From positions 87,090 to 151,089 of the forward strand of contig JAIWNF010000081.1 of the NCBI GenBank assembly GCA_025093555.1: a DNA stretch of 64,000 nucleotides, in the 5' to 3' direction. The notes under the pieces are model-generated. The model saw only the letters and a program-made list of their open reading frames with translations. It was not told the DNA's origin and made no database searches. The DNA comes from Circinella umbellata (taxonomy: Eukaryota > Mucoromycota > Mucoromycetes > Mucorales > Lichtheimiaceae). Each line of letters opens with the position of its first letter. Position 1 is the stretch's first letter. Position numbers and translations under genes: made by a program. Positions 1 to 11,925 of the stretch are shown here, one piece after another.

Positions 1-377
1 ACTGGTGTAAGGTTAGGAACTAAATTGTTATTGTCCTTTATTTTTCTGTGGTGTAGTGTGGCTCTCCACTATTAACATTTACATTATTGCTACTAAAAAA
101 ATGATAAAAAAAGGCCTTTTTTTTTTTCCCACCTCAAACGTTCTTCCCCTTTTCTTTTCTTTTATATATATTTTCATTTCTCTTTTTTTTTCATTTCTCT
201 TTTTCTTTCTTGTTTTCTTTCTTTTCTCAACCAAACTCTGTTTTCTCTATTTTTGTAAAAACATTATATTTTATTCACTTTTTTCTTTATCTATAACTCA
301 CTTGCGCAAAAAAAAAAAAAAAAAAAAAGACAACAAAACCAAAAAAAAAAAAAGGACTACTCTCCCAATTTATCACC
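1..377. other. Upstream region and 5' leader of the ankyrin gene
   Basis: T/C-rich stretches followed by an A20 run and a second A-run just before the start codon at 378. This is the usual look of a fungal promoter and leader. Nothing coding is supported: the long open frame here is translated poly-T. Confidence 0.5.
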
Positions 378-2304
378 ATGGCAGCTGTATATCAAAACAG
401 CTCTCTAAGCAACAATAACAATACACAAAAACAATGTACATCCACTTCATGTTGTTCTCCACTTCGTCTTTGGCGTACTTTACAAACGATTATTCACAAT
501 GATTCTAAAGATGAATTTTCGCGTCTGTGCGAAACAACCCCTACAGAACTCATCACGCGTGTCCTCCTGACATCGCGACTTTCAAACGACCCGGCTCTGT
601 ACTCCCCTTCTCAAAAATCGCGTGTCATACAGTTCCCTATCCATGTTCGACAAGAGGCCGTGCGCAAGTTTGGAAAGTTAGTAACTGATTTGAATCCCAT
701 ACAACTTGCTCTGGTTTTAAAAAATCCAGTGATCGCATTTCAACTTTTAGTTTTTTTAAAAAATAATGCTACAGTACAAGAATTGACTCAATTCTTACAT
801 CATACTTGGGGTCAACGAAATACTACTTTACATCTTGCTTGTTTTTGGAATATGTCGAAACTTGTACGACTTTTAGTGGATTTAGGAGCAGATACCAATG
901 CTCGGAATACCCGACTTGTCTTACCCGTTGATTGTTGCACCAACAATGAATGCTTGGCTTTGTTGTCTCCTCCTCCTACTACTACTATTCCAACAACAAC
1001 TCCAACAACATTGACGACCAAGAATACGGGTGTGGCTCAAAAAGTAAATACAAACTCAACAAAGCCTTTACAACATCGTCCTTCCATGTTATTAAAAAAG
1101 GCTGCAGAAAGATCCATGACAACGCATGTTCCTACTTTATTATCACCTTCACCCTCACCTCAACAAGAAGAAGAAGAAAGAATAGTTCAAGTCGTTGGAC
1201 AAAATAATCATCATGATGAAATTACAGCTACCAATGAATTTTTTGATACTAAAAAACCATTGTCCCCTTCACCTTTAGAAGGAGATCATCAACGTGGAAT
1301 ATTACGTATGTCACCCATGTCATTTTCTTCATCGTCTTCTTCTTCATCCTTTTCTTCTCTTTCGTCTGTTGAAGAGGGTACTACCAAATCGGATGATCTT
1401 TGGACTCCGCCTCCGTCTCCCATGACAATAATCACTGAAAAGAAGAATAATAATTTTCCACCTGCATCTTGGACAACAGCAACAAGTGGCACACATGTTA
1501 TTATGGGATTTTCATCTTCTCCTCCATCTCCTGTTCCTACTCGACCTGCTTGTTTCCCAACGATGCGAACAAATAAGCAAGAAGAGAATGAAGAACAAGT
1601 AAAAGAACAAATGATCAAAGTATTAAAAGCTTTCAAAGATGAAGAAGAACAACAAGAACAAACGGAAATGATAAAATCATCGACACCTAAGGAATCTTCT
1701 TTTGGTTGTATAAAACGTCAAGTCCGTTTTGATCCAAAAACAATTCTTGTCGATGCTTGTACAAGAGGTGATTTCCCTGAATTTATTGAAATGATGAATT
1801 TAGCGACAAGTGACATGACAGATATGTATAATCGATCGTTACTTCATATTGCTTTGTTAAATGGTCATGAGAATATTGCAAAGCATTTGATTCATTCAGA
1901 TAAAATTGATGTGAATCATGCAGATAATAATGGTAAGAGAGAGTTTTTTTTTAGTTATGAAAACTTATTACTCCGACCTCTAACTTATTTTTTTTTTATA
2001 GGTTGGACTGCTGCTCATTATGCATCTGCTTTAGGATTATGGAAATGTCTTGAGCAGTTAGCATCTCTTGAAGAAATTGATTTATATATAAGAACATATC
2101 AAGGTTATTTTATTTATGATTGTCCCGTGACAGAAGTTGACAAACGTCGTTGTCGAGGTAAACTAAATTTTGTTGTTGTTTTATTATATTTCCTCTTTTA
2201 TCTAAACTTTAACTATAACTTTTTATATATATATAGTCATTATTGAACGAGGTGCTCGTCGTGTCAAAGCAACCAAAGTCAGAGCCAATTCTTTATGTTA
2301 TTAA
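378..2304 (+). CDS. Ankyrin-repeat protein with PP1-docking (RVxF) motif, MYPT-like
   Basis: Three exons: 378-1932, 2002-2157 and 2237-2304, giving 592 residues; both introns are GT-AG and phases join. Residues about 145-195 hold a first ankyrin segment (TLHLACFWNMSKLVRLLVDLGADTN). The middle is low-complexity (Thr, Ser, Pro, Glu, Gln). At residues 447-451 the sequence RQVRF fits the protein phosphatase 1 docking motif RVxF. It runs straight into a second ankyrin block (VDACTRGDFPEFIEMM, then SLLHIALLNGHENIAKHLI, then GWTAAHYASALGLWKCLEQL). In animal MYPT/PPP1R12 subunits an RVxF motif sits immediately before the ankyrin repeats in the same way, so a PP1-targeting role is inferred. The first intron is a multiple of three without a stop, so intron retention would still be translatable. 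The assignment to MYPT is by motif order only; a generic ankyrin protein remains possible. Confidence 0.8.
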
Positions 2305-3583
2305 ACAAGAAAGTTTCTTATGTTCTTTATACCCTCTTCTTTTTCTTCTTACAATCCAACCAAAAAAAAAAAAAGGCCATTATAAAAAAACAGAACCAAA
2401 AACCAGCTTCCGTAACAAAAAAAAAAAAAAAGGAATATCGTTTCCTTGTACATATCCAAACTTTAATCTAAAAACCAAAAAAGTTACCTCTTTTTTTTTT
2501 CACACTCAAAAACGCTCTTTTTTTTGTATCATCACACACACACGCAACTTGTACTCACTCACTTTCTTTTACATACTTTTTTTTTTTTGCTTCCCTTTCC
2601 TCCTCCCCCCCCAAAAAAAATCCTTCTTTATCATTATTTCTTTTTTTTTACCAAGTATCCAAAAATTTTTATACATAGTTTTTCTTTTTTGTAATTTTTT
2701 TTACCCCTTTTTTTTATATATATGTTTGTATCTATTCTTAAAAAAAACAACCCTTCAACACCCCCCCCCTTTTCATTCATTTGTATATTATTTTTTTCAC
2801 ACACACACACACACACACAACATCTATGCCTTGTTATGATTTTATCTATTGTACTTCTTTGTGTTATAACTAACTTACATATCCCTTTCCATTCTTTTGT
2901 ACTTATTTCTTCAACCTTCTTCTGCTTTTGTATTATGCCTTTTCTTTCTCTATTATTATAATTTATATATATTTATATACATCTTTGTCATATTAGCTGT
3001 AGATAGAATCTTTTTTTCTAAATATTATGACTTTGGGTCATTTCAAATGGAAACAATAAATACATTTTGATACAAAAACACTTACTCCACACACGAAATC
3101 TTTTCGTGTATAGACCCACTCTGACTATAAAAGATGGAATCGTTTGTTGGGTTACTAAGAAATTACCAGTTGACACGATAATAATCTTAGTAGAAAAAAT
3201 ATCTTTATTTAACTAGAATAAATAAGATTCAACCCATTTTTTTTTTTAGTACAGTCTCCCAGTCCCAGTATATAGAGTGGGCTAGTAAAAAAAAATACAA
3301 GTTTAAAAAATTAGCTTGATCATCTCAAATAATAGTAGCTCTAAAATCTGTAAACAAAAAAATAGAACAGAGAATTACTATTCATGTTCGTTCATGACAA
3401 AGCTATCTTATTATTAAAAAAAAAAGTGCGCAGCAGACTAACGATAAGAACCTTTGCGGTGATTAAAAACCTCTCAACCTGCATTTTTTTTTAAGGTTTT
3501 TTTTTGAACTTGGGCTATTTGATTATTTTTGCTCTCTTCTCTTTTAACTCCTTGAGGATTTCTCGCATAATAATAATAAAATC
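2305..3583. other. Intergenic: 3' region of ankyrin gene and promoter of cullin gene
   Basis: Long T-runs, a (CA)n microsatellite near 2798-2819 and AT-rich DNA. No codon-like frame beyond homopolymer translation. The last 100 bases form the leader of the cullin gene (short T-runs, then AATAATAATAAAATC before the ATG). Confidence 0.6.
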
Positions 3584-6145
3584 ATGCCACCTAAAAATGC
3601 AAAAGGTTTTTTTTATTTTATTTTTACAACATTTAAATCAATAACAAAACAACTCAAATTCTAAATCGTTCTTTCTTTTTTTTGATTTAAAAAAAAAGTG
3701 TCAAAGAAACGTAAAACATCGTCTACTTCTTCTTCCAATACACAAACGACTTTAGATTCTTTTCGTCGTGTATCAGGTTCACCACTTAAAGTATCACGCG
3801 ATTCCAATACACCAGAAAATAATAGCCCAGTTCCCATGAATGTGGATCACGATTTAACACCCACTGGAACACCCATGAATGCAACATTAGGATCGTTTCG
3901 TCGTTCATCACAACCTAATAAAGTATTTATTAAGAATTTTAAAGGTTAGAATTAAATGAATCAAATATTGAAGATAGTAATGTAAACCTTCTTTATTAAA
4001 AAATTGTAAAAATATAATATAATATTTTAGAGTCACCTATACGTGAATTATCAAATAATTATTTTGAAGAAATATGGGAGAATCAAAGAAAATTATTATT
4101 AATGATATTTCATAATGAACCTATTCAAATGAGTTTACAACTAGCTTATGAGGTAAAAACATTATTTATTTTTCTGAATTAGTATAACGAGAATCTAAAT
4201 TCAATATTATCTTACTTTTTGAAGGCATGTGAAACAATGTGTCGATATCACAAAGCTGAAGAAGTGTATCAACGATTAGAAAATGAATTATTAGTACATA
4301 TACAACAATTAAAAACATCTTTATCTGAAGGGTAAAATAATATTAAAAAACAAGTGAAGAATTATTATTAAAAAAATGGGAGAAATAACTGAAAAAACAA
4401 AACATTCTTAGATTGGAAACCAATAATACACTATTTATCGCTACATTAAATCGTGAATGGGTGAAATTATGTTCTTCATTGGTAATGTTATTTAGACATG
4501 ATATTTATTTTATAAAAAAAAAGACTAAATGAAATCTAAATATCTATATATATTAGGTCTTGATACGAAATATTTTTATGGAATTAGATCGTCGTTATTT
4601 AATTCGTGCTACTGAATATTCTTCTATTATGTAAATATATATCTGTTTTTTTTTTCTTACAAAATATAAAAAATATATAGGTGAACCTAACTTATATTTA
4701 GTGATTTGGGAAAACAACTTTTTCGAGAACATGTCATGGGATCAACAACATTAAAAAATCATACAATTAAAGATATTCTTGCACTCATTACAAAAGACCG
4801 GTAAAAAAAAAAGAAGATGGATTTTTTTTATAAAAGGAAATGTATAAAAAAAGAGACGATGATATTAATTAACATTGGATGACATATATATATTAGTAAC
4901 GGGAATACAATTGATAAAGAACTTGTTCGATCTTTAATGACTATGTTATTGGAACTTAACATGTATACAGATGATTTCGAACCTGAATTGTTAAATAATA
5001 CACGAGATTATTATCATACTGAAGCGAATCGATTAATACAAGAATATAATATTCCTGATTATTTGTTACACGCCAATCAGAGATATAAAGAAGAAGGAGA
5101 AGAACGTATACAATCTTATTTGGAACAAACAAGTAAAACAAAATTACTTGAAGTTGTCAAAGCACAATTTGTTTATGTAAAAATTGGACAAATTCTTGAA
5201 AAAGGTGAACATATATCTAACCCTGGTATGTTGAGTAAGAGAGACACACTTATATATTATTATTATTATTATTATTTTAGGATTTGATACAATGATGGAT
5301 CATATGGAAAAGGAACCATTAAAGATATTATATACTTCAATTCTTCATGATCGAGGCATCATTCATTTGAGAACTGCATTTTCCAGTTATATTAAGGTTA
5401 GTTTAGAAAACAAGATGTTTAAAGATTCTTGTTATTGATAAAAAAAGGGGGGGGGTTGTCTTTATATATATATATATAATAGCGTCGAGGAGCAGAATTA
5501 ATCAAGGATCCAAAACAAGATGCCCGTATGATTACATCACTTTTAACATACAAAACCAAACTGGATGAAATTGTTCATGATTGTTTTAATAATGATGAAA
5601 TGTTTTTGAATGCATTAAAAGAAAGCTTTGAAGCATTTGTTAATTCAAGACGTTCTAAACCAGCTGAATTATTAGCTAAATTTATTGATAGTAAATTACG
5701 TGCTAGTTCAAAGGTAAAGATTTTATTTATGGATCAAGTTTTGGGATATGTAAAAAAAAAAAAAAGAAGGATAGAATACTTATTCAATACAATGGATATA
5801 GCAAAAAAATGTTGAAGAAGATTTAGAACAATTATTGGATCGTTTATTGGTCATTTTTAGATATTTACAAGGTAATTAAATGGATTATATACGACTCATG
5901 TGGATCATAAAAGAATGTATTAATAAAAAAATCATTTTCAATATTTATATAGGCAAAGATGCTTTTGAAGCATTCTATAAACGTTTCTTATCTAAACGAT
6001 TATTATTAAGTAAAAGTGCATCGAATGATTTAGAAAAGAGTGTACTAGCAAGACTTAAAACAGAATGTGGATCAGGATTTACAAAGAACTTGGAAGCTAT
6101 GTTCAAAGATATTGAAGTATCCACGGATCTTAATAACGAATTCAA

Positions 6146-6195
<50 letters not shown>

Positions 6196-7354
6196 GATAT
6201 ATTAAAAAGTATGTATTCATTTTATATATTATAGTCTTCTGAACAATACCCACGTAATCTTGATATGGTATTCCAAGTAAATGTATTAGCACAAGGGATT
6301 TGGCCAACTTATTCAATGTGTGAATTTACATTACCACCTCAGGTAATTTCTGATTTTTATGCCATTTGATAATAAACAATATTAATTAATAAATAAATTT
6401 AGATGTTACAATGTCAAACGTCATTTGAAGAATTTTATCCAACTAAATTTACAGGTCGTCGACTTACCTGGCAAAATTCACTGGCTTCATGTACAATAAA
6501 GGCAACTTTTCCATCAGGAACAAAGGATTTAACTGTTAGTTTATTACAAACAACAGTTTTAGTATTATTCAATGAGAATGATGTACTTTCTTACATGGAT
6601 ATTGCTCAAGCAACCAATATGGGTAAAAATGAGTTAAACTTTGGTTCATGTTTCATTGGAAAAATGTTGTATTTTTTTAACATCTATTTCTTTATATATT
6701 AATAGAGGAGAAAGAATTAAAACGTACATTGCAATCTTTAGCATGTGGTCAACATAAAGTTTTATTAAAAGAACCGAGTGGTATGGATATTCAAATGTCT
6801 GATACATTTAAATATAATTCTGATTTTACAGCTACTTCTGTAAGATTGAAAATTAATGTATTACAACAAGAACAATCTGGAGAAGAAAGAAAAGCAACAG
6901 AAACTAAAGTGCTTGTGGATCGACAACATCAGGTTTGTTACCAATATTAAAGGGGGATAAAAAAAAAAGATTATCTTTGAGGAAGTATAAATGAATTTAA
7001 CTTGTTTATATTTATATTATATATATATTAGCTTGAAGCAGCTATTGTTCGTGTAATGAAAGCCAAACGAAAACTGAATCATACTGATTTAATGAGTGAA
7101 CTCTTCTCGCAAGTCAGGTTTCCTCTTGAGGTAAAGTGAATCTAATAAAGAAAACTATAGTTATTGAAGTAATATTAAACTGGTTATTTATTTATTATCA
7201 GTCAACGGATATAAAGAAACGAATTGAAACACTTATTGACAGGTAAAATAAAGAAAGGAAGAAAAGAAAGGATTGGTTATTAACTTTTTCTTTTTTATTT
7301 AGGGAATATCTTGCACGTGATGAAGAAAATCCTAGTACATACATTTACAAATAA
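3584..7354 (+). CDS. CUL4: Cullin-4, scaffold of a CRL4 ubiquitin ligase
   Basis: Exons: 3584-3605, 3699-3944, 4031-4152, 4225-4331, 4412-4481, 4557-4630, 4702-4800, 4897-5225, 5281-5396, 5483-5713, 5802-5871, 5953-6146, 6235-6342, 6403-6622, 6706-6932, 7032-7130, 7202-7242 and 7303-7354. They sum to 2427 nt, 808 residues. A Ser/Thr-rich tail of about 80 residues precedes IKNFK, the usual start of the CUL4 cullin repeats. The cullin homology domain carries [19 protein letters not shown]. The C-terminal winged helix contains [20 protein letters not shown], where the lysine of the VMK motif is the expected NEDD8 site, and the protein ends [20 protein letters not shown]. The IKNFK entry and the DRxY...RDEENP end favour CUL4 over CUL3. 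Known family role: binds DDB1-type adaptors at the N-terminus and Rbx1 at the C-terminus. The first exon of 22 nt is the least certain, because its donor (GTTTTTTT) is weak. Confidence 0.9.
6149..6191 (+). repeat. A43 homopolymer inside cullin-4 intron 12
   Basis: An uninterrupted run of 43 A starts two bases after the donor GT of intron 12 (6147-6234). The run fills half of the 88-base intron. Its exact length may reflect assembly or slippage. Confidence 0.85.
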
Positions 7355-8805
7355 ATCAATGATTATTTTATTACCATTCTAAAATGCTTCATGATGACAT
7401 ATTATCTACTTAATAAACGTTGAGTAATCTGTATATATAAGAAAAAAACTTGACTTATTTTAAGAATAACATGACTACGTACATTGAAGAACATGAGTTC
7501 AATTTAAATCTATAGAAAGTATAACATTGGTGAGTGATAAGTATATCAAACAAGTACTTTTACCACTGGAAAGGATGATATCCACTCGAAAAGTTATCAT
7601 GTGATTTTGTTATTAAGATATGTCAACCCTATTTTTAGAGATTATTTCTGTGCTGTGTGCAACATCAATCCAAGATTTTTTCTTTTCTTTTTTCTTCACT
7701 TGGTAATGGTTTACTTTCAGTGAATTCCATTTTCTTTTTATTTGAATCTAATAAAAAAAAAGGCTCCAAATAAAATGTTAAAGAAAAATAATGATTATTA
7801 TCAAGTAAACTCTTTTTCTTTCTTTTTTTACATGAGCTTACCTCCTCTTTCTATTCGAGCACCGAACAAGAAAAAAAAAAGGTTTATGTGAGACAAGAAA
7901 CTAAATCACCGCTAATTTCTTCTGCTGACTTTTATGATGGAGAGTTGTAACTTCTTTCATATTATTGTTATAATGGATGCGATAGAGTCATTTTGTATTG
8001 ACTTTGATAATGAATTATTTAATTATTAAAGATTTTAAAGAAAAGTATGAATAGTTTATAGTTATTGTTGATCATAGAGGGGGAGAAAAGAGAGAGATTT
8101 TACACGGTGCCGCTGACATTTTATTAACTTTTCTTCTGCTTTTGTCTACTGTAATATGCGGATCGATCGTTTATTTTACTTGTGATGTATTATACCTATT
8201 ATATATAAAATATAACTTTAACTTTGTTCCTTCAAAACATAAAACAAATCTCTTTGGTTTTTTCAAAAGGTGTAGGATGTCAAAAAGGGTCCATTTTGTA
8301 TAGATATAAGGGGAGTTTTTTTTTGACTTCCAGTGTGACACGAAAACTTATAAAAAATAAAAAGACGTGTGGAAAAAAATGCTAATGGTTTGATTGGTGT
8401 ATAAATTATAATACCAATAGTATCCAGTTGGGATTTGATGCAACCCCTTTTTTTGACACAAGAAGTTCTGAAAGGGTAAAATCAGCTGAGTTTATTCTAT
8501 CATTTTCTGGAATCAAACCTTTTTCTTATCCTTCTCGATCTTCTAAATGTACCTTTTTTTTTTACAAAAAGAATTGAAACCCTTTTTTTCTTGTTGAATG
8601 AACACTGGGAATCGTGGGAACTTTGTAAAAAAAAAAAGGAATTCAGGAACAAAGCCGAGAGGACGGGAAAAAAAAAGAAACATAATTAATCGCCATTATT
8701 AGCAGTCAACAGGTCTTTTATAAAAATTACATAAATCACACTTTTCTCTCTCTCTTGATCTTTTTCTCTTTTCCCAATTCTTTTTTTTTTTTCTAAGAAA
8801 AAAAA
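7355..8805. other. Intergenic between cullin-4 and PTR2 genes
   Basis: AT-rich DNA with short homopolymers and no supported coding frame. The last 100 bases are CT-rich (TCTCTCTCTCTTG, TTTTTCTCTTTTCCC) then a T-run and an A-run before the ATG at 8806, a typical fungal core promoter look. Confidence 0.5.
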
Positions 8806-11331
8806 ATGACAGAAATATCTCGAGAAAAGATAGTTGAAACAACAACAACAACAACTATAAAAACAGATTTAATTTTATCTGAAAAGAATCAAGATAGCAT
8901 TTATCATGAGGATATTAATAGTGAAAAAGAAGAAGAAGGCATCGAATATATTACTCTTCATGATGGTAATCGATATCCTGTACCTACAAAAGAACAATGG
9001 AGTACATTACGTGAAGTTGCCGATTCTGTACCCAAAAGTGCGTTTTTAGTTATTATGATTGAATTCTGTGAACGATTTACTTATTATGGTTTAAGTGGAC
9101 CTTTTCAAAATTATATTCAACAGCCACCTCCCCCTGAAGGATGTAAGTTAATAGTTTAAAATCGATTTCTTCATAATAAAAACAAAAATACCCTTTTTTA
9201 ATTGTTTATATATATAAAAATTAAAGATCCTGCTGAAACACCTGGTGCTTTAGGACGTGGACAACAAACTGCTACAGCCCTTACCGTCTTTTTTCAGTAA
9301 GTATAAAAATTCATGAACAAAGGGGGGGTATACACAAGCCATCTTAGACGTAGTAATAATTCATATTTTGAAATGCTTAAATTAGATTTTGGTGCTATGT
9401 GACACCAGTAAGTAATCTTATTTTTTTGTTTCTTCTATATTACTATCACTTACCGTTATACTCTTGGTATAGGTTTTAGGTGGTATTATTTCTGATCAAT
9501 ACTTGGGAAAATACAATACTATTTTATTATTCTCTGTTATTTATATGCTTGGTCTGGTGGTTTTGACAGCCACTTCTGTTCCTACATCCATTGATAGTGG
9601 AGGTGCTTTTCCAGGTATGTAAAAACTATTCTACACGGAATGGAATTCATTTTTTCAACAAATGTGTGTTACTCTTAAAAAAATAGTTATTAATTATAAT
9701 GGGGTGGCGGGTCTTCCGTGATTATAACTATAGGTTTTATTGTTGCTTTGATTATCATTGGTCTTGGTACAGGTGGTATCAAAGCAAATGTTTCTCCTTT
9801 AGTCGCTGAACAATATGCTGTTCCAAAACCTTATGTTCGCGAACAATCGAAACGATCTTGGTATGGTGCTAAGAAGAGTGATGAAACTGAACTGGTCATT
9901 GTTACACCTCAAGCAACCTATCAAAAATTATTCAGTTATTTTTACATGGGTATCAATTTTGGTTCCTTGTCAGCTATCTTTACTACTTTAATGGCTAAAA
10001 ACATTGGATTCTGGTCGGCTTACTTGCTCCCTACCTGTATGTTTATTCCTGGTATTGCTGTTGTCGTTTTTGGAAAGAAGCAATATCGTCAACATCCACC
10101 CCGTGGCAGTATTTTTATTGAATTATTCCGAGTTATCAAGTTAATTCCCAAGTATGGATTAGAGGGTGCTAAACCCTCGGTAATGACTAAAGTGAACCCT
10201 GCTTTGGCTGAAAAGATTACTTGGGATGATGTATTTGTAGATGAAATGCGTCGTACTTTCAAAGCGTGTATTGTCTTTTGTTGGTATCCTATTTATTGGC
10301 TTTGTTATTCACAAATGACCAATAACTTGGTTTCTATGACTGCGGTAAGTCTTTTCTTAACTATATTAATGGTTCAAATTATATTTATATATAAGTCTAA
10401 TTCTCGATGAATATATTATAGACCATGTTGACCGGAAATGTTCGTAAGTAAAAAAATAAAATAAAATAATAATACGTATTGGAAGACATAGGTTTACTTT
10501 AAATACTTTAGTTTTATTAATTACTCCTTGTTTTCCTTTATAGCCAATGATATCATGCAAAATCTTAATCCATTCACCTTGATTGTTACTATTCCTATTA
10601 TGGATCGTATCTTTTACCCATTACTTCGTCGTTATGGCTTCCAAATGCGTCCTATGGTTCGCATTACCTGGGGCTTTTTCTTTGCTGCAAGTGCCATGGC
10701 TGTAAGTAAACAATATATATCATTCCCCAAATACACATATACATCAACTAAACTTTTATTTATTTATTTAGTATTCTGCTGGTATTCAAACGCATATTTA
10801 TAACACTGCACCTTATTTTGATCATCCTAATGGAAATGGAAAGAATTGGGTTTCTGCTGCCTTGATTATTCCTGCTTATGTTTTAATTGGTATTTCTGAA
10901 GTATTTGCTTCTATCACAGGTAATTCCTATTCTTCTTTGCTTATAATAATATGTTTTCTTTAGGAGAAAAAAAAATGTTAGTTTATTAACCAGCACTATT
11001 TATATATAAAATAATAAAAAAACTAGGTCTTGAATATGCATATAAGAAAGCTCCTGTTATGATGAAATCTTTGGTCATGTCTTTGTTCTTGTTAACAAAT
11101 TGTTTCGGTGCTGTTCTTGCATTTGCACTTGTTTCTGTAGCCGAAGATCCTAAATTGAATTGGATGTATACTGGCATTTCAGCTGCTGCTGGTGTCTGTA
11201 CTATTCTTTTCTGGATTGCTCATCACAAACGAGATGCGTATGATGTTGAAGAAGATGCTATCCATCGTAAGGAAGATGAAATGGATAAGTATCAAGGTGT
11301 TGAAAAAGATAATGAAGATGATGTAAAATAA
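8806..11331 (+). CDS. PTR2: Proton-coupled di/tripeptide transporter, PTR2/POT family
   Basis: Nine exons: 8806-9142, 9227-9296, 9386-9407, 9473-9614, 9734-10344, 10422-10443, 10544-10701, 10772-10919 and 11027-11331. They sum to 1815 nt, 604 residues, in the fungal PTR2 size range. After a hydrophilic, Glu-rich N-terminus, the first membrane helix carries EFCERFTYYG, the ExxER proton-coupling motif of the family. GTGGIKANVSPLVAEQY is the PTR2 signature, and FYMGINFGSLSAI matches the second signature. Further helices follow the long central exon; the tail is acidic and cytosolic. Known role: plasma-membrane import of small peptides driven by protons. Two exons (3 and 6) are only 22 bases each, and both are required to keep the frame and the conserved sequence (QFWCYVTP and TMLTGNV). 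Confidence 0.93.
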
Positions 11332-11925
11332 TTTAATTACGTACATATTCAAATTGTACAATACTACTACTTCTGTCTATTACTACGTACTTCCTTTATT
11401 ATTATTATTATTACTATTATTTATACTTATTTAAAAGTTCACATGTATACTATACAGATTCATTTAGATTTAATAATTTTACTTTTTTTTTTTGTTTCTA
11501 CCTCTTCTATATATTATTCTATTTAATACATTTCTTTTTCTCTTTTGCAAATAACCTTTCCTTTATTCGTTAAAAAATATTTGAATTAAAAAAAAAAGGA
11601 TATTACGTATTTAATAATCTTTTTATTTTCGGATTTTTATACAGCAGTGACATTTGGAATATTATTAATACTTATGAGCTGAGTAGCAGCAATCATTATT
11701 TATTAGATGAGCCATCACAGAAAAAGATAGCAGATCTACCACCTATAATGCAACATACCCTAATATTCTATTTTTATAAACATGATGACTATACTTTATG
11801 TAAAGAAGCGCTATATAACATATAACAACATAGCAAATAGTAAGAATAATAATAAAGAAGGCAGTAGGTCATTATTTATTTATTGCTAATTGTAAATGTT
11901 CCATCAGAATGATAATCTAAGAGCC
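11332..11925. other. Convergent intergenic region, PTR2 and phosphopentomutase 3' ends
   Basis: Holds the 3' untranslated regions of two convergent genes. AT-rich, with a (TTA)n stretch near 11397-11411. Nothing else recognised. Confidence 0.5.

Noticed and set aside
56..418. 120-codon open frame at the left edge
   Set aside because: It is mostly translated T and A runs (Phe, Lys) and overlaps the leader of the ankyrin gene.
2243..2961. Long Phe/Leu/Lys-rich frames after the ankyrin gene
   Set aside because: Homopolymer and (CA)n translations with overlapping frames on both strands; no domain.
3698..3949. Cullin start at GTG/ATG-like codon in exon 2
   Set aside because: An ATG exon 22 bases long (3584-3605) joins in phase; starting at exon 2 would need a non-ATG start.
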